A stretch of 64,000 nucleotides of DNA. Origin: Oxalobacteraceae bacterium. GTDB taxonomy: Bacteria > Pseudomonadota > Gammaproteobacteria > Burkholderiales > Burkholderiaceae_D. Below are positions 27,926-37,990 of the stretch, one piece after another. Below the pieces are notes generated by a model. It saw nothing but the letters and a program-made list of their open reading frames with translations. It searched no databases and had not been told where the DNA came from. The stretch lies in assembly GCA_947448025.1 (NCBI GenBank), contig CANFLV010000001.1:62001-126000 (forward strand), written 5' to 3'. Every line of letters begins with the position of its first letter. Position 1 is the first letter of the stretch. The position numbers and the translations under genes are program-made.

Positions 27926-28378
27926 TTATTGCACGACAATTTGCTTGGCCTGAACCAGTGGCTTTTTCGGCAGCGTCAGTGTCAGGATGCCGTTTTCGAG
28001 GCGCGCTGCGATACCTGCTTCATCGAGATCGGCTGCCAGGCTGAATGTACGGCTGTATTTGCCTGCCGTGCGTTCTGCGTGGATCAATTTTTCGCCTTCC
28101 ACATTAGCGCGCTTTTGCACGCTTTCGGCGGCGATCGTCACACGTCCGGCGTCGATTGAAATCTTGACTTCATCCTTGCGCAAGCCCGGTAAGGCCGCTT
28201 CGACCTCATAGGCATTCGCTGTCTCGCGCACATCAATGGCGAGATTTTGCGCGCTACTTTCTGTCGGCGTGCGGTCCGCTTCAAATAGGCCTTGCATGAG
28301 TCGCTCGAATGAATTATCGATTGCGGCACGGTTCAGGCTGGCAGGAAGGGGAGTACGATTGCGTAAGATCAGGTTCAT
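27926..28378 (-). CDS. Small heat-shock protein, Hsp20 family
   Basis: 150 aa from ATG at 28378 with GGAGA upstream; a longer in-frame start exists but adds nothing recognisable. Alpha-crystallin domain at about 45-135 (AIDVRETANAYEVEAALPG, then LRKDEVKI), with the usual GILTLTLPKK strand, and a short C-terminal tail (AKQIVVQ) providing an IxV-like motif for oligomer assembly. An ATP-independent holdase in the cytoplasm. No CIRCE or ROSE element is evident in the 280 bases upstream, so its heat regulation is not visible. Confidence 0.93.
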   Translation of the reverse strand: MNLILRNRTPLPASLNRAAIDNSFERLMQGLFEADRTPTESSAQNLAIDVRETANAYEVEAALPGLRKDEVKISIDAGRVTIAAESVQKRANVEGEKLIHAERTAGKYSRTFSLAADLDEAGIAARLENGILTLTLPKKPLVQAKQIVVQ

Positions 28379-28660
28379 GGTCAGTCTCCGTTCACAGTTA
28401 AGGAGCAAGGCTCCGGTGAACAGCAGATAAGGCGTGCAAGGATTTTTTCAAGGAACTATAAATTTGAGCAAGGTCTCTTGAAAATCTGCTTCTGAGCGCA
28501 ATACGGCGATCAAGCTGAAGCTTCTAAGTGCCATATTTTAAATATCGATATTTCGATAATGGCTATGACATTGCCCGAATCACATAAACATCGAATGTTG
28601 GCTTAGTCGTTTCTATGGTAACTTTCAGTAATAGATAACTGAAAGAAACTAATAATTGCC

Positions 28661-29209
28661 ATGCAAGTTTTTAAACATGCAGTAGCCGTGATTGCGACCT
28701 CCACGGTATATTGCCTGATTTACCAGTTAAACGAATATGCGTTTGCGCATTTGCATTACGCGCAAGGCGCCATGTGGATTTTTCTACCCAGCGGGGTGCG
28801 ACTTGCTGCTGTACTTATCCTCGGCGGCTGGGGTGCGCTAGGTATAGGTTTGGGCGCGTTTGTCATGGCTCTCCTTGCAGAGCCTGCTGGTGATCTTGGT
28901 TCTGTGGCAGGCACAGCCCTGATTTCAGGCGTGTCGCCCTTGGTCGCCCTGTGGATTTGCCAGAACAAGTTCAAGCTCGATGTCGAATTGACGGATTTTT
29001 CAGCTTCGATGCTGCTGAAAATGACGGTTATTTTCGCGGTCGTCAGTCCCTTGCTGCACCAGGGCTGGAATTTTTTGCAGGGATACACGGAACATCTGCT
29101 CAGCAGCCTGCTGGTGATGAGCACCGGCGATTTGATCGGCACGATCATCATGTTCTATGTTGCGAAACTATTCTTGTCGCAGCTACCTCGCGGGCTTCTG
29201 ACGAAATAG
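28661..29209 (+). CDS. MASE1-like integral membrane protein with no output domain
   Basis: 182 aa, about six membrane spans. The segment WIFLPSGVRLAAVLILGGWGA followed by GIGLGAFV matches the typical second/third span of the MASE1 sensor domain, and later GVSPLVALWI and STGDLIGTII fit its end. MASE1 normally precedes a diguanylate cyclase or histidine kinase; here the frame stops after the membrane part and the next gene is rpsO. The frame is intact with no sign of a lost downstream domain. Function unknown. The upstream gap to hsp20 (28379-28660) is AT-rich and holds nothing else I can support. Confidence 0.7.
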   Translation: MQVFKHAVAVIATSTVYCLIYQLNEYAFAHLHYAQGAMWIFLPSGVRLAAVLILGGWGALGIGLGAFVMALLAEPAGDLGSVAGTALISGVSPLVALWICQNKFKLDVELTDFSASMLLKMTVIFAVVSPLLHQGWNFLQGYTEHLLSSLLVMSTGDLIGTIIMFYVAKLFLSQLPRGLLTK

Positions 29210-29220
29210 CTGCAAGGAAT

Positions 29221-29249
29221 TTGAAACGCCGGGTGTTTTCCGCTATACT
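29221..29249 (+). promoter_or_regulatory. Sigma-70 promoter for rpsO
   Basis: TTGAAA, 17-base spacer, TATACT: five of six matches in both boxes. It lies just after the preceding stop codon and about 90 bases before the rpsO start, leaving a leader in which S15 autoregulation could act, as it does in E. coli. Confidence 0.8.
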
Positions 29250-29345
29250 CCGCGTCTGTCCATTTTGGATAGAACTTCAACTCAGGTAATCACGGTGCAC
29301 AGGGTTCACACAAACGACTCAGCGCACCGCATGTGAAAGGTAGTC

Positions 29346-29615
29346 ATGACTGTAGAAAATATCAACAAAGCCGCGATCATTGCGGACAACGCCCGCGGCC
29401 TCAACGACACCGGCTCACCAGAAGTGCAAGTCGCTCTGTTGACAGCCCGTATCAACGAATTGAACGGCCACTTCAAGGCCCACGCCAAGGATCATCACTC
29501 GCGCCGTGGTTTGATCATGATGGTCAATCGCCGCAAGAGCCTGTTGTCCTACCTTAAGGGCAAGGATGCAACCCGTTACCGCGCTTTGATCGAAAAACTC
29601 GGTCTGCGTAAATAA
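29346..29615 (+). CDS. rpsO: 30S ribosomal protein S15
   Basis: 89 aa, the universal length. Binds the central domain of 16S rRNA early in 30S assembly; the conserved [16 protein letters not shown] and [18 protein letters not shown] segments are intact. Preceded by AAAGG. Followed by its own terminator and then pnp, the standard rpsO-pnp pairing. Confidence 0.99.
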   Translation: MTVENINKAAIIADNARGLNDTGSPEVQVALLTARINELNGHFKAHAKDHHSRRGLIMMVNRRKSLLSYLKGKDATRYRALIEKLGLRK

Positions 29616-29645
29616 TCAGCGTTGGCCTTTTAGGCGATGCTACTG

Positions 29646-29687
29646 AAATGCCTGCGTCAGTTTACTGATGCGGGCATTTTGTTTTTT
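29646..29687 (+). terminator. Terminator between rpsO and pnp
   Basis: A 15-bp stem with two G-T pairs, AAATGCC.. (29646-29660) with ..GGCATTT (29665-29679), 4-nt loop and a T-rich tail (TTTTGTTTTTT). Likely sets the rpsO to pnp ratio; partial read-through into pnp is expected as in E. coli. Confidence 0.88.
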
Positions 29688-29820
29688 GGCTGTTCGTAAG
29701 TGCATTACAGCAAGGTTTTGAAAAATTAGTGAGATGTGCAGCTGTAGTTCAAGCGCGCATCTGTGGTGAGGTGAACGACAGCGCCTGAAAATCTGTCGGT
29801 AAAATTAGAAAGGAAACACC

Positions 29821-31953
29821 GTGTTTAATAAAGTTACCAAATCGTTTCAGTATGGTCAGCACCAGGTTACTCTGGAAACCGGCGAAATCGCTCGCCAGGC
29901 TTCCGGCGCCGTCATGGTCTCGATCGAAGATACCGTGATTCTCGCGACCGTCGTCGCCCGCAAGGATGCCAAGCCAGGTCAGGATTTCTTTCCGTTGACC
30001 GTTGACTACCTTGAAAAGACTTACGCTGCTGGCCGTATTCCCGGCGGCTTCTTCAAGCGTGAAGGTCGTCCTTCCGAAAAAGAGACGCTGACTTCGCGTC
30101 TGATCGACCGTCCTATCCGTCCGCTGTTCCCTGAGGGTTACCTCAATGAAGTTCAGGTCATCATCCACGTCATGTCGGTGAACCCTGAAATCGATCCGGA
30201 CATCGCTGCCATGATCGGCGCATCCGCTGCCCTGTCAGTGGCCGGTATCCCGTTTGACGGCCCGATCGGCGCTGCCCGCGTTGGCTACATCGACGGTGCT
30301 TATGTCCTCAACCCGACGACATCGCAGCTCAAGCTGTCGCAGATGGACCTGGTCGTTGCCGGTACTGAAGCCGCTGTGCTGATGGTCGAATCGGAAGCCA
30401 AAGAGCTGTCCGAAGAAATCATGCTCGGTGCAGTCGTCTTCGGTCACACCGAAATGCGCGCTGTCATCGACGCCATCCATGAACTCGTACGTGACGGCGG
30501 CAAGCCTGAAGTCGAGTGGAGTCCAGCGCCGAAGAATGAAGCCCTGATCGCTAAAGTCGCCCAGTTCGGCGAAGCCAAGCTGCGCCTGGCTTACCAGACG
30601 AAAGACAAGCAAGCCCGCACTGCCAAGCTCAAGGACGCCTTCGCTGAAGTGAACGCTGCCGTTGCCGCTGACGCTGCTGCTGCCGGCACAGCCGCTGCAG
30701 ACAGCGCTGAAATCAGCTCGATTTTGTTCGACCTCGAAGCCAAGATCGTGCGTTCGCAAATCCTCGAAGGCGAGCCACGCATCGATGGTCGCGATACACG
30801 TACTGTGCGTCCGATCTCGATCCGTACCAGCGTTCTGCCACGTACCCACGGTTCAGCCCTGTTCACGCGCGGCGAAACGCAGGCGCTGGTCGTAGCGACT
30901 CTGGGTACTGCCCGTGACGAGCAAAAGATCGATGCCCTGATGGGTGAATACACCGACCGCTTCATGCTTCATTACAACATGCCTCCGTTCGCCACTGGCG
31001 AGACAGGTCGCGTTGGTACGCCGAAGCGTCGTGAAATCGGTCACGGTCGTCTGGCCAAGCGCGCCTTGCTGGCAGCCTTGCCGGCACCGGAAGATTTCAG
31101 CTATTCCGTACGTCTCGTGTCCGAAATTACCGAGTCGAACGGCTCCTCGTCGATGGCATCGGTCTGCGGCGGTTCACTGGCACTGATGGACGCAGGTGTT
31201 CCGATGAAATCGCATGTGGCTGGTATCGCCATGGGCCTGATCAAGGAAGGCGGCCGTTTCGCCGTTCTGTCCGATATTCTCGGCGACGAAGATCACCTCG
31301 GCGACATGGACTTCAAGGTAGCCGGTACTGCCAATGGCATTACTGCACTGCAGATGGACATCAAGATCCAGGGCATCACCAAGGAAATCATGCAGGTCGC
31401 GCTGGCGCAAGCCAAAGAAGGCCGTGTGCATATCCTCAGCAAGATGCAAGAAGCCATGCCGCATGTGAAAGCCGAAATGTCGGACTTCGCACCGCGCCTG
31501 ATCACCATCAAGATCAATCCTGAAAAAATCCGTGACGTCATCGGCAAGGGCGGCGCTGTCATTCGCGCGCTGACTGAAGAGACTGGCACACAGATCGACA
31601 TCAGCGATGAAGGTCTGGTTACGATCGCCTCCGTGGATGCTGCTGCAGGTCAGGAAGCGAAACGTCGTATCGAAGAATTGACGGCTTCCGTTGAAGTTGG
31701 CAAGACTTACGATGGCGTGGTCTTGAAGCTGCTCGACTTCGGCGCGATCGTTCAGGTCATGCCAGGTAAAGATGGCTTGCTGCATATCAGCCAGATCGCC
31801 AATGAGCGTGTCAACGCCGTTGCCGATTATCTGACTGAAGGCCAGGCTGTGCGCGTCAAGGTCCTCGAGACGGATGACCGTGGCCGCTTGAAGCTGTCGA
31901 TGAAAGCTGCTGTTGCTGATGATGCTGCTGTTGAGGCTGTCGCTCAGCAATAA
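29821..31953 (+). CDS. pnp: Polyribonucleotide nucleotidyltransferase (PNPase)
   Basis: 3'-5' phosphorolytic exoribonuclease of mRNA and sRNA turnover, often in the degradosome. 710 aa starting at GTG 29821 after AAAGGAAACACC. Two RNase PH-like halves (about 10-140 and 315-460, the second with [18 protein letters not shown]), a helical linker between them that is Ala-rich in this protein, a KH domain near 555-610 ([16 protein letters not shown]) and an S1 domain near 620-690 ([17 protein letters not shown]). Ends at a strong terminator. Confidence 0.99.
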   Translation: MFNKVTKSFQYGQHQVTLETGEIARQASGAVMVSIEDTVILATVVARKDAKPGQDFFPLTVDYLEKTYAAGRIPGGFFKREGRPSEKETLTSRLIDRPIRPLFPEGYLNEVQVIIHVMSVNPEIDPDIAAMIGASAALSVAGIPFDGPIGAARVGYIDGAYVLNPTTSQLKLSQMDLVVAGTEAAVLMVESEAKELSEEIMLGAVVFGHTEMRAVIDAIHELVRDGGKPEVEWSPAPKNEALIAKVAQFGEAKLRLAYQTKDKQARTAKLKDAFAEVNAAVAADAAAAGTAAADSAEISSILFDLEAKIVRSQILEGEPRIDGRDTRTVRPISIRTSVLPRTHGSALFTRGETQALVVATLGTARDEQKIDALMGEYTDRFMLHYNMPPFATGETGRVGTPKRREIGHGRLAKRALLAALPAPEDFSYSVRLVSEITESNGSSSMASVCGGSLALMDAGVPMKSHVAGIAMGLIKEGGRFAVLSDILGDEDHLGDMDFKVAGTANGITALQMDIKIQGITKEIMQVALAQAKEGRVHILSKMQEAMPHVKAEMSDFAPRLITIKINPEKIRDVIGKGGAVIRALTEETGTQIDISDEGLVTIASVDAAAGQEAKRRIEELTASVEVGKTYDGVVLKLLDFGAIVQVMPGKDGLLHISQIANERVNAVADYLTEGQAVRVKVLETDDRGRLKLSMKAAVADDAAVEAVAQQ

Positions 31954-31972
31954 GTCGTCGTTAGCTGTATGG

Positions 31973-32010
31973 AAAGCCGTCCGGGATGTAAATTCCGGGC
32001 GGCTTTTTTA
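31973..32010 (+). terminator. Terminator after pnp
   Basis: 12-bp stem AAAGCCGTCCGG (31973-31984) with CCGGGCGGCTTT (31995-32006, one G-T pair), 10-nt loop, T6 tail. Confidence 0.93.
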
Positions 32011-32107
32011 TTGGGAGCCGCATCCATTTGAATTCATATAGACGCGTCCGAAATGACATTTTCCTGGCTGTCGTACAATGCGACCTTTCCCCCAAACGGA
32101 CATCCTC

Positions 32108-33088
32108 ATGCGTGCAATCCACATCACTCAACCCGGCCCGCCAAATGTCTTGCAAGTCTGCGAACGTCCCATGCCGCATCCCAAGGCGGGCGAAGTCCTC
32201 ATCAAGGTTCATGCCGCTGGCGTAAATCGTCCCGACGTCTTGCAGCGCACCGGTAATTATCCAGTCCCGCCGGGCGCATCGGATTTGCCTGGGCTTGAAG
32301 TGGCCGGTGAAATCATTGAAGGCGACTGCGGTGAAACAGACCTGAAGATCGGCGATATGGTGTGTGCGCTCGTGCAGGGAGGCGGCTATGCCGAATATTG
32401 CACTGCACCTGCGGCGCAATGCCTGCCTGTGCCGGCTGGATTAACTGCTGTACAGGCGGCGGCATTGCCCGAGACTTTCTTCACTGTCTGGAGCAATGTC
32501 TTCGATCGCGCCGGGCTGAGTGGCAATGAAACCTTGTTGGTGCAGGGCGGCACATCCGGCATTGGCGTAGCAGCGATCCAGATCGCCGCGGCGCTCGGCC
32601 ATCGCGTCTTTGCCACCGCTGGAACTGATGAAAAAGCGCGCGCCTGTGAAGCGCTAGGTGCAGAACGCGGCATCAATTATCGTACCGAAGATTTTGCTCA
32701 AGTCGTCAAGGCAGCGACCGACGGCCGCGGCGTCGATGTGATTCTCGACATGGTCGCCGGCAGTTACCTGCCGCGCGAAATCAATTGCCTGGCCGACGAC
32801 GGTCGCCTTGCGGTGATCGCCTTGCTCGGCGGTGTAAAAGCCGAACTCGATCTGGGACAGCTGCTGCGCCGTCGCCTGACCGTGACCGGCTCGACCTTGC
32901 GCCCGCGCTCTGTCGCCTTCAAAGCCGATATCGTCGCCAAATTGCGGAAACATGTCTGGCCCTTGCTTGAGTCCGGCAGGGTCAAGCCCGTCATTTATCA
33001 GACCTTTCCACTTGAGCAGGCAGCCGCGGCGCATACACTGATGGAAAGCAGCCAGCATGTCGGCAAAATCATGTTGAATGTCCTGTAA
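32108..33088 (+). CDS. NAD(P)H-quinone oxidoreductase, zinc-independent MDR family (PIG3-like)
   Basis: 326 aa from ATG 32108 (MRAIHITQPGPPNVL). Medium-chain reductase fold: GroES-like part about 25-120 with HAAGVNRPDVLQR, then a Rossmann domain with the variant nucleotide motif VQGGTSGIGVAAIQ near 150-163. The zinc ligands of alcohol dehydrogenases are absent. This pattern fits the TP53I3/PIG3 family of quinone reductases; the physiological acceptor is unknown. A possible -10 (TACAAT) lies about 25 bases before the start but no good -35 pairs with it. Confidence 0.88.
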   Translation: MRAIHITQPGPPNVLQVCERPMPHPKAGEVLIKVHAAGVNRPDVLQRTGNYPVPPGASDLPGLEVAGEIIEGDCGETDLKIGDMVCALVQGGGYAEYCTAPAAQCLPVPAGLTAVQAAALPETFFTVWSNVFDRAGLSGNETLLVQGGTSGIGVAAIQIAAALGHRVFATAGTDEKARACEALGAERGINYRTEDFAQVVKAATDGRGVDVILDMVAGSYLPREINCLADDGRLAVIALLGGVKAELDLGQLLRRRLTVTGSTLRPRSVAFKADIVAKLRKHVWPLLESGRVKPVIYQTFPLEQAAAAHTLMESSQHVGKIMLNVL

Positions 33089-33173
33089 GCAGCGCATCTT
33101 TTATCTTGCTGAGGTACTTAGGGCTCAAGCTCGAAAAATCAGCCGCTATTTGCGTGATATCAGACGCCGCGGT

Positions 33174-33203
33174 TTGACCGTACTTGCCTCGGCGGGCTAA
33201 AAT
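33174..33203 (+). promoter_or_regulatory. Sigma-70 promoter for tpiA
   Basis: TTGACC, 18-base spacer, TAAAAT, ending 28 bases before the tpiA ATG. Five of six matches in each box. Confidence 0.7.
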
Positions 33204-33230
33204 AGCGGGTTGATTAGATATGGGAATTAC

Positions 33231-33983
33231 ATGCGCCGCAAACTCGTTGCCGGTAACTGGAAAATGAATGGCAGTCTCGCCGCCAATTCTGCGTTGCTGG
33301 CATCCGTGAATGCAGCTCTGGGCAATGATGTGGCCTGTGATATCGCCGTCTGTGCGCCTGCGCCGTATCTCGCGCAATGCCAGGCGCTGCTGGCCTCCAG
33401 CCAAGTCGCCTTGGGCGCACAGGATGTATCGGCGCATGAGACGGGCGCCTACACGGGTGAAGCCAGCGCGGCGATGCTCGCTGAATTCGGCTGCCGCTAC
33501 GTCATCGTCGGTCACTCGGAGCGCCGGAGCTATTTTGCGGAAGACGATGCATTGGTCGCACAAAAAACCGTGCGCGTTTTGCAGTCGGGCCTGACGCCGA
33601 TCGTTTGCGTCGGCGAGACCCTAGAGCAGCGTGAATCCGGCAAGACTGCATCTGTCGTCGGTGCGCAGCTCGGTGCCGTGCTGGCAGCGATCGATGCCGC
33701 GCGGGTCGCCGATATCGTCGTCGCTTACGAGCCGGTATGGGCGATCGGCACCGGCAAGACCGCCACGCCAGCGATGGCTCAGGAAGTCCATGCGCAGCTG
33801 CGCGAGCAGCTCACAGGATGCAATGCGGAGCAGGGCGCGAAAGTACGGATATTGTATGGCGGCAGCATGAAGCCGGACAACGCCGCGGAATTGATGGCCA
33901 TGCCGGATATCGATGGCGGCCTGATCGGCGGGGCGGCCTTGAAGGCGACGGATTTCCTGGCGATTATCGCTGCAGCAAAATAA
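33231..33983 (+). CDS. tpiA: Triosephosphate isomerase
   Basis: Interconverts dihydroxyacetone phosphate and glyceraldehyde 3-phosphate. 250 aa from ATG 33231 ([14 protein letters not shown]). Catalytic residues are in place: Asn9 and Lys11 in GNWKMN, His in VIVGHSERR, Glu in [13 protein letters not shown] (loop 6 included), and the phosphate site [10 protein letters not shown]. The promoter just upstream, the 42-base gap to secG and the following tRNA gene form the conserved tpiA-secG-tRNA-Leu order. Confidence 0.98.
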   Translation: MRRKLVAGNWKMNGSLAANSALLASVNAALGNDVACDIAVCAPAPYLAQCQALLASSQVALGAQDVSAHETGAYTGEASAAMLAEFGCRYVIVGHSERRSYFAEDDALVAQKTVRVLQSGLTPIVCVGETLEQRESGKTASVVGAQLGAVLAAIDAARVADIVVAYEPVWAIGTGKTATPAMAQEVHAQLREQLTGCNAEQGAKVRILYGGSMKPDNAAELMAMPDIDGGLIGGAALKATDFLAIIAAAK

Positions 33984-34025
33984 AAGCTTCAAACAAAGAA
34001 TTTAACCCCGATTGGAAATTATTAC

Positions 34026-34421
34026 ATGAGCACGATCCTGACCATTATTATCGTTATCCAGGTGCTGTCAGCGCTGGCAATTATCGGCCTCGTGCTGCTG
34101 CAGCATGGCAAAGGTGCCGACATGGGCGCGGCCTTCGGCTCGGGTGCATCGGGTAGTCTGTTCGGCGCGACCGGTTCTTCTAACTTCCTGTCGAAGTCGA
34201 CTGGCTTTGCAGCTGCGATCTTTTTCGCGGCGACTCTGGCACTGGCATTTTTCGGGGGGCGTCATACGGCCTCGACCGGCGGCGTGATGGATAATTTGCC
34301 GGCGACGCAGAATATTGCACCTGCGGCTGCAGGTAGTGCGGCAGCCTCAGCGGCAAATTCAGCGCCTGCAGCAGCAGCTGGTGCGAATTCATCTGGTCAG
34401 TCGAACCAGATTCCGAAATAA
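34026..34421 (+). CDS. secG: Protein-export membrane protein SecG
   Basis: 131 aa subunit of the SecYEG translocon. Two membrane spans (about 3-25 and 55-75) joined by the conserved loop LLQHGKGADMGAAFGSGAS; the C-terminal third is an Ala/Ser/Asn-rich tail without recognised function, as in many betaproteobacteria. Likely read from the tpiA promoter. Confidence 0.96.
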   Translation: MSTILTIIIVIQVLSALAIIGLVLLQHGKGADMGAAFGSGASGSLFGATGSSNFLSKSTGFAAAIFFAATLALAFFGGRHTASTGGVMDNLPATQNIAPAAAGSAAASAANSAPAAAAGANSSGQSNQIPK

Positions 34422-34475
34422 TCGGTCCTCATAGGGAAAATATCGCATTTAATCTTTCTTATTCTTAATTGTTCG

Positions 34476-34504
34476 TTGAACAAAGAGGGTAAAGCAGTTA
34501 AAAT
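34476..34504 (+). promoter_or_regulatory. Sigma-70 promoter for tRNA-Leu
   Basis: TTGAAC, 17-base spacer, TAAAAT. The -10 ends 11 bases before the mature tRNA 5' end, so the transcript would start at or a few bases before it. Confidence 0.75.
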
Positions 34505-34515
34505 ATCGACCTTAA

Positions 34516-34600
34516 GCCGACGTGGTGAAATTGGTAGACACGCTATCTTGAGGGGGTAGTGGCGAAAGCTGTGCGAGTTCGAGTCTCGCCGTCGGCACCA
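34516..34600 (+). tRNA. tRNA-Leu (anticodon GAG), with encoded CCA
   Basis: Complete cloverleaf: acceptor GCCGACG pairs with CGTCGGC, discriminator A, then CCA encoded in the DNA. Anticodon loop TTGAGGG gives GAG, reading CUU and CUC. A long variable arm (class II) and a GTTCGAGTC T-loop are present. Its place between secG and nuoA is conserved in proteobacteria. Confidence 0.97.
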
Positions 34601-34610
34601 GTTAAAAACA

Positions 34611-34645
34611 AAAAGCCAGCAAGGAATCCCTTAGCTGGCTTTTTG
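34611..34645 (+). terminator. Terminator after tRNA-Leu
   Basis: AAAAGCCAGC (34611-34620) pairs with GCTGGCTTTT (from 34634), with a further AAGG/CCTT pairing inside separated by one bulged base, then T5. Isolates the tRNA from the nuo operon. Confidence 0.9.
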
Positions 34646-34775
34646 TCGATAAGTGTAACAAGTGGCTCGGCGGAGTAAGCGTCGGGATACGAAAGAGTTC
34701 GCGCGGTTCGGTGTTTTGTCAGTGCTTTGTAAGTAACGAATCGTTTAATCAAACAGCTCAACGAATGATCCTATT

Positions 34776-35135
34776 GTGAATCTCGAAAATTATCTTCCTG
34801 TCCTTCTGTTCATCCTCGTCGGTATTGGCGTAGGCGTCGTCCCGCAGGTCCTCGGACGGTTCGTCGCGCCCTACAAGCCCGATGCAGCGAAAAACTCTCC
34901 TTACGAATGCGGCTTCGAAGCATTCGAAGATGCGCGCATGAAGTTCGATGTGCGCTATTACCTTGTCGCCATCCTGTTTATTTTGTTCGATCTGGAAACG
35001 GCATTTTTCTTCCCGTGGGGCGTCTCGATGCGCGAAATCGGCTGGCCTGGCTTCGTCACGATGCTGTTGTTCATCGTCGAATTCATCGTCGGGTTCTGGT
35101 ACATCTGGAAGAAAGGTGCCCTTGATTGGGAATAA
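34776..35135 (+). CDS. nuoA: NADH-quinone oxidoreductase subunit A (NuoA)
   Basis: Small membrane subunit of complex I at the junction between the peripheral and membrane arms. 119 aa, three spans, with the conserved [24 protein letters not shown] loop after the first (contains the Cys that labels in the deactive state of the mitochondrial homologue). Starts at GTG 34776, with no strong ribosome-binding site. First gene of an intact nuoA-N operon; nuoB starts three bases after its stop. Confidence 0.97.
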   Translation: MNLENYLPVLLFILVGIGVGVVPQVLGRFVAPYKPDAAKNSPYECGFEAFEDARMKFDVRYYLVAILFILFDLETAFFFPWGVSMREIGWPGFVTMLLFIVEFIVGFWYIWKKGALDWE

Positions 35136-35138
35136 GTT

Positions 35139-35615
35139 ATGTCAATTGAAGGCGTATTGAACGAAGGTTTCGTTACCACCACAGCAGACAAGCTGATTAA
35201 CTGGACACGCACCGGCTCGATGTGGCCGATGACGTTTGGTCTGGCATGCTGTGCCGTTGAAATGATGCACGCGGGCGCTTCCCGTTACGATCTCGACCGC
35301 TTCGGCATCGTGTTCCGCCCGTCGCCGCGTCAGTCTGACGTGATGATCGTCGCCGGCACACTATGCAACAAGATGGCGCCGGCGCTGCGCAAGGTCTATG
35401 ACCAGATGGCCGAACCACGCTGGGTGATCTCGATGGGTTCCTGTGCCAATGGCGGCGGTTACTATCATTATTCGTATTCCGTCGTGCGCGGCTGCGATCG
35501 CATTGTGCCGGTCGATGTCTACGTACCAGGCTGCCCGCCGACAGCGGAAGCGCTGCTGTACGGGATCATGCAATTACAAAACAAGATCAAGCGTACCAAC
35601 ACGATTGCTCGCTAA
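35139..35615 (+). CDS. nuoB: NADH-quinone oxidoreductase subunit B (NuoB)
   Basis: Carries the terminal [4Fe-4S] cluster N2 that passes electrons to quinone. 158 aa; the four cluster cysteines are the tandem Cys37-Cys38 (LACCAVEMM), Cys102 (GSCANGGG) and Cys132 (PGCPPTAE). Confidence 0.98.
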   Translation: MSIEGVLNEGFVTTTADKLINWTRTGSMWPMTFGLACCAVEMMHAGASRYDLDRFGIVFRPSPRQSDVMIVAGTLCNKMAPALRKVYDQMAEPRWVISMGSCANGGGYYHYSYSVVRGCDRIVPVDVYVPGCPPTAEALLYGIMQLQNKIKRTNTIAR

Positions 35616-35634
35616 GAGAAGCTGAAGCCACCTT

Positions 35635-36231
35635 ATGACGACGAAACTTGAAAGTCTCGAAGCCGCAGTGCGCAATGCGCTCGGCGACCATTTGCAAGGC
35701 CTGACGGTCGCGCTCGGCGAAATCACGATCGTGGTGGCGTCGCAGAACTACCTGTCAGCCATGCGCGTGCTGCGCGATCACGCTGACCTGCGCTTCGAAG
35801 AATTGCTCGACCTGTGCGGTGTCGATTATTCGACCTACGGCGACGGCATCTGGGAAGGACCGCGCTTTGCGGTCGTCTCGCATCTGATCTCGATGGAGCA
35901 TAACTGGCGTTTGCGCGTGCGCGTGTTTGCGCCTGACGATGAACTGCCGGTCGTTGCGTCGCTGATCGATCTGTGGCCGTCTGCGAACTGGTACGAGCGC
36001 GAAGCTTTCGACTTCTTCGGAATACTTTTTGATGGTCATAACGACTTGCGTCGCATCCTGACCGACTATGGTTTCATCGGTCATCCATTCCGCAAGGATT
36101 TCCCTGTCTCCGGCTATGTCGAGATGCGCTACGACCCAGAGCAAAAGCGCGTCATTTACCAACCTGTGACGATAGAGCCGCGTGAGATTACGCCGCGCGT
36201 GATTCGTGAAGAACAGTACGGGATCAAATAA
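35635..36231 (+). CDS. nuoC: NADH-quinone oxidoreductase subunit C (NuoC)
   Basis: 30-kDa-type hydrophilic subunit of the peripheral arm. 198 aa; the signature ERE-x-FD-x-FGI-x-FDGH-x-DLRRIL is present near 120-142, followed by GHPFRKDFP. Separate from nuoD rather than fused as in E. coli, as expected in betaproteobacteria. Confidence 0.97.
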   Translation: MTTKLESLEAAVRNALGDHLQGLTVALGEITIVVASQNYLSAMRVLRDHADLRFEELLDLCGVDYSTYGDGIWEGPRFAVVSHLISMEHNWRLRVRVFAPDDELPVVASLIDLWPSANWYEREAFDFFGILFDGHNDLRRILTDYGFIGHPFRKDFPVSGYVEMRYDPEQKRVIYQPVTIEPREITPRVIREEQYGIK

Positions 36232-36233
36232 TA

Positions 36234-37487
36234 ATGGCTGAAATTAAGAACTACACGCTCAACTTCGGGCCGCAGCATCCGGCAGCGCACGGCGTTTTGC
36301 GTCTCGTGCTCGAGCTCGACGGTGAAGTCATCCAGCGCGCCGATCCGCACATCGGCCTCTTGCATCGTGCCACTGAAAAGCTGGCCGAGCAAAAGACTTA
36401 CCTGCAATCCGTGCCGTACATGGATCGCCTCGACTACGTGTCGATGATGTGTAATGAGCATGCCTACGTGATGACGATCGAGAAGCTGCTGCAGCTCGAT
36501 GTGCCGATTCGGGCGCAATACATCCGCGTCATGTTCGATGAAATCACGCGGCTGCTGAACCATCTGCTGTGGCTGGGCGCGCATGCGCTCGATGTCGGCG
36601 CGATGGCGGTGTTCCTGTACGCATTCCGCGAACGTGAAGACTTGATGGACGTCTATGAGGCGGTGTCGGGCGCGCGCCTGCATGCGGCTTACTACCGTCC
36701 GGGTGGCGTGTACCGTGATCTGCCGGACGCCATGCCGAAGCACAAGGCTTCGCTGATTCGCAATGCAAAAGCGATCAAGCAGCTGAATGAAAATCGTGAA
36801 GGTTCGGTGCTCGATTTCATTGAGGATTTCACGAACCGCTTTCCGGGCTATGTCGACGAATACGAAACACTGCTGACCGATAACCGGATCTGGAAACAGC
36901 GTCTGGTCGGTATCGGTGTGGTCACGCCGGAGCGCGCCAAAGCCATGGGCTTTACCGGCCCGATGCTGCGCGGTTCGGGTATCGAATGGGATCTGCGCAA
37001 GAAGCAGCCCTATGAAGTCTATGACCTGCTCGACTTCGACATCCCGGTCGGCACTAACGGCGACTGCTATGACCGCTACCTCGTGCGCGTGGAAGAAATG
37101 CGCCAGTCCAACCGCATTATCAAACAATGCGTAGAATGGCTGCGCAATAATCCGGGCCCGGTCATCACCCCTAATCACAAGGTGGCGCCGCCGTCGCGTG
37201 TGGACATGAAGTCGAACATGGAAGAGTTAATCCATCACTTCAAACTGTTCACCGAAGGCTTCCATGTGCCGGCAGGCGAGGCCTACTGTGCAGTCGAGCA
37301 TCCTAAGGGTGAGTTTGGTACTTACATCGTTTCCGACGGTGCAAACAAGCCTTACCGCCTGAAGATCCGCGCACCGGGCTTTGCCCACCTGCAGGGACTG
37401 GACGAGATGGCAAAAGGCCACATGATCGCGGACGCGGTCACCATCATCGGCACACAAGACATCGTATTTGGCGAGATTGACCGCTAG
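36234..37487 (+). CDS. nuoD: NADH-quinone oxidoreductase subunit D (NuoD)
   Basis: 49-kDa-type subunit forming the quinone pocket with NuoB. 417 aa; starts two bases after nuoC. Conserved [15 protein letters not shown] at the N-terminus contains the pocket histidine loop, followed by GLLHR and the C-terminal FGEIDR ending. Derived from the large subunit of [NiFe] hydrogenases, without the metal-ligand cysteines. Confidence 0.98.
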   Translation: MAEIKNYTLNFGPQHPAAHGVLRLVLELDGEVIQRADPHIGLLHRATEKLAEQKTYLQSVPYMDRLDYVSMMCNEHAYVMTIEKLLQLDVPIRAQYIRVMFDEITRLLNHLLWLGAHALDVGAMAVFLYAFREREDLMDVYEAVSGARLHAAYYRPGGVYRDLPDAMPKHKASLIRNAKAIKQLNENREGSVLDFIEDFTNRFPGYVDEYETLLTDNRIWKQRLVGIGVVTPERAKAMGFTGPMLRGSGIEWDLRKKQPYEVYDLLDFDIPVGTNGDCYDRYLVRVEEMRQSNRIIKQCVEWLRNNPGPVITPNHKVAPPSRVDMKSNMEELIHHFKLFTEGFHVPAGEAYCAVEHPKGEFGTYIVSDGANKPYRLKIRAPGFAHLQGLDEMAKGHMIADAVTIIGTQDIVFGEIDR

Positions 37488-37510
37488 TGTCAATAATTGA
37501 GGCGCAGACA

Positions 37511-37990
37511 ATGCTGTTATCAGAGCAAGCGTATAAAAAGATCGACCGCGAGGTCGCGAAATTCCCTGCAGATCAGAAGCAATCCGCAGTGATGGCGGCG
37601 CTCGCCATCGCCCAGGATGAAACCCGCTGGCTGCCGCCAGAAGTGCTGCAGGATGTCGCTGATTATCTCGACATGCCGGCCATCGCCGTGCAGGAAGTCG
37701 CGACTTTCTACAATATGTATCACACGACACCGGTCGGCAAATTCAAGATTTCGGTCTGCACGAATCTGCCATGCGCCTTGTCGGGTGGCGAGAAGGCGGC
37801 GCACTATCTCAAGCACAAGCTTGGCATCGATTACCGCGAAACGACAGGCGACGACCAGTTCACGCTGATCGAAGGCGAGTGCATGGGCGCATGTGGTGAT
37901 GCACCTGTCATGCTGGTCAATAACAAACGTTTGTGCAGCCTGATGTCGAACGAGAAGATCGATACGCTGGTTGAGGAGTTGAAGAAATGA
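37511..37990 (+). CDS. nuoE: NADH-quinone oxidoreductase subunit E (NuoE)
   Basis: Part of the NADH-oxidising module; holds [2Fe-2S] cluster N1a. 159 aa from ATG 37511 ([12 protein letters not shown]), preceded by GAGG; an overlapping GTG at 37487 is possible but has weaker support. Cluster ligands Cys83, Cys88, Cys124 and Cys128 (CTNLPC, CMGAC). Confidence 0.96.
   Translation: MLLSEQAYKKIDREVAKFPADQKQSAVMAALAIAQDETRWLPPEVLQDVADYLDMPAIAVQEVATFYNMYHTTPVGKFKISVCTNLPCALSGGEKAAHYLKHKLGIDYRETTGDDQFTLIEGECMGACGDAPVMLVNNKRLCSLMSNEKIDTLVEELKK

Noticed and set aside
34543-34761. A 72-codon open frame antisense to tRNA-Leu
   Set aside because: It lies over the tRNA and its terminator. The encoded GETRTRTA string is a well-known artefact of translating tRNA genes in reverse.
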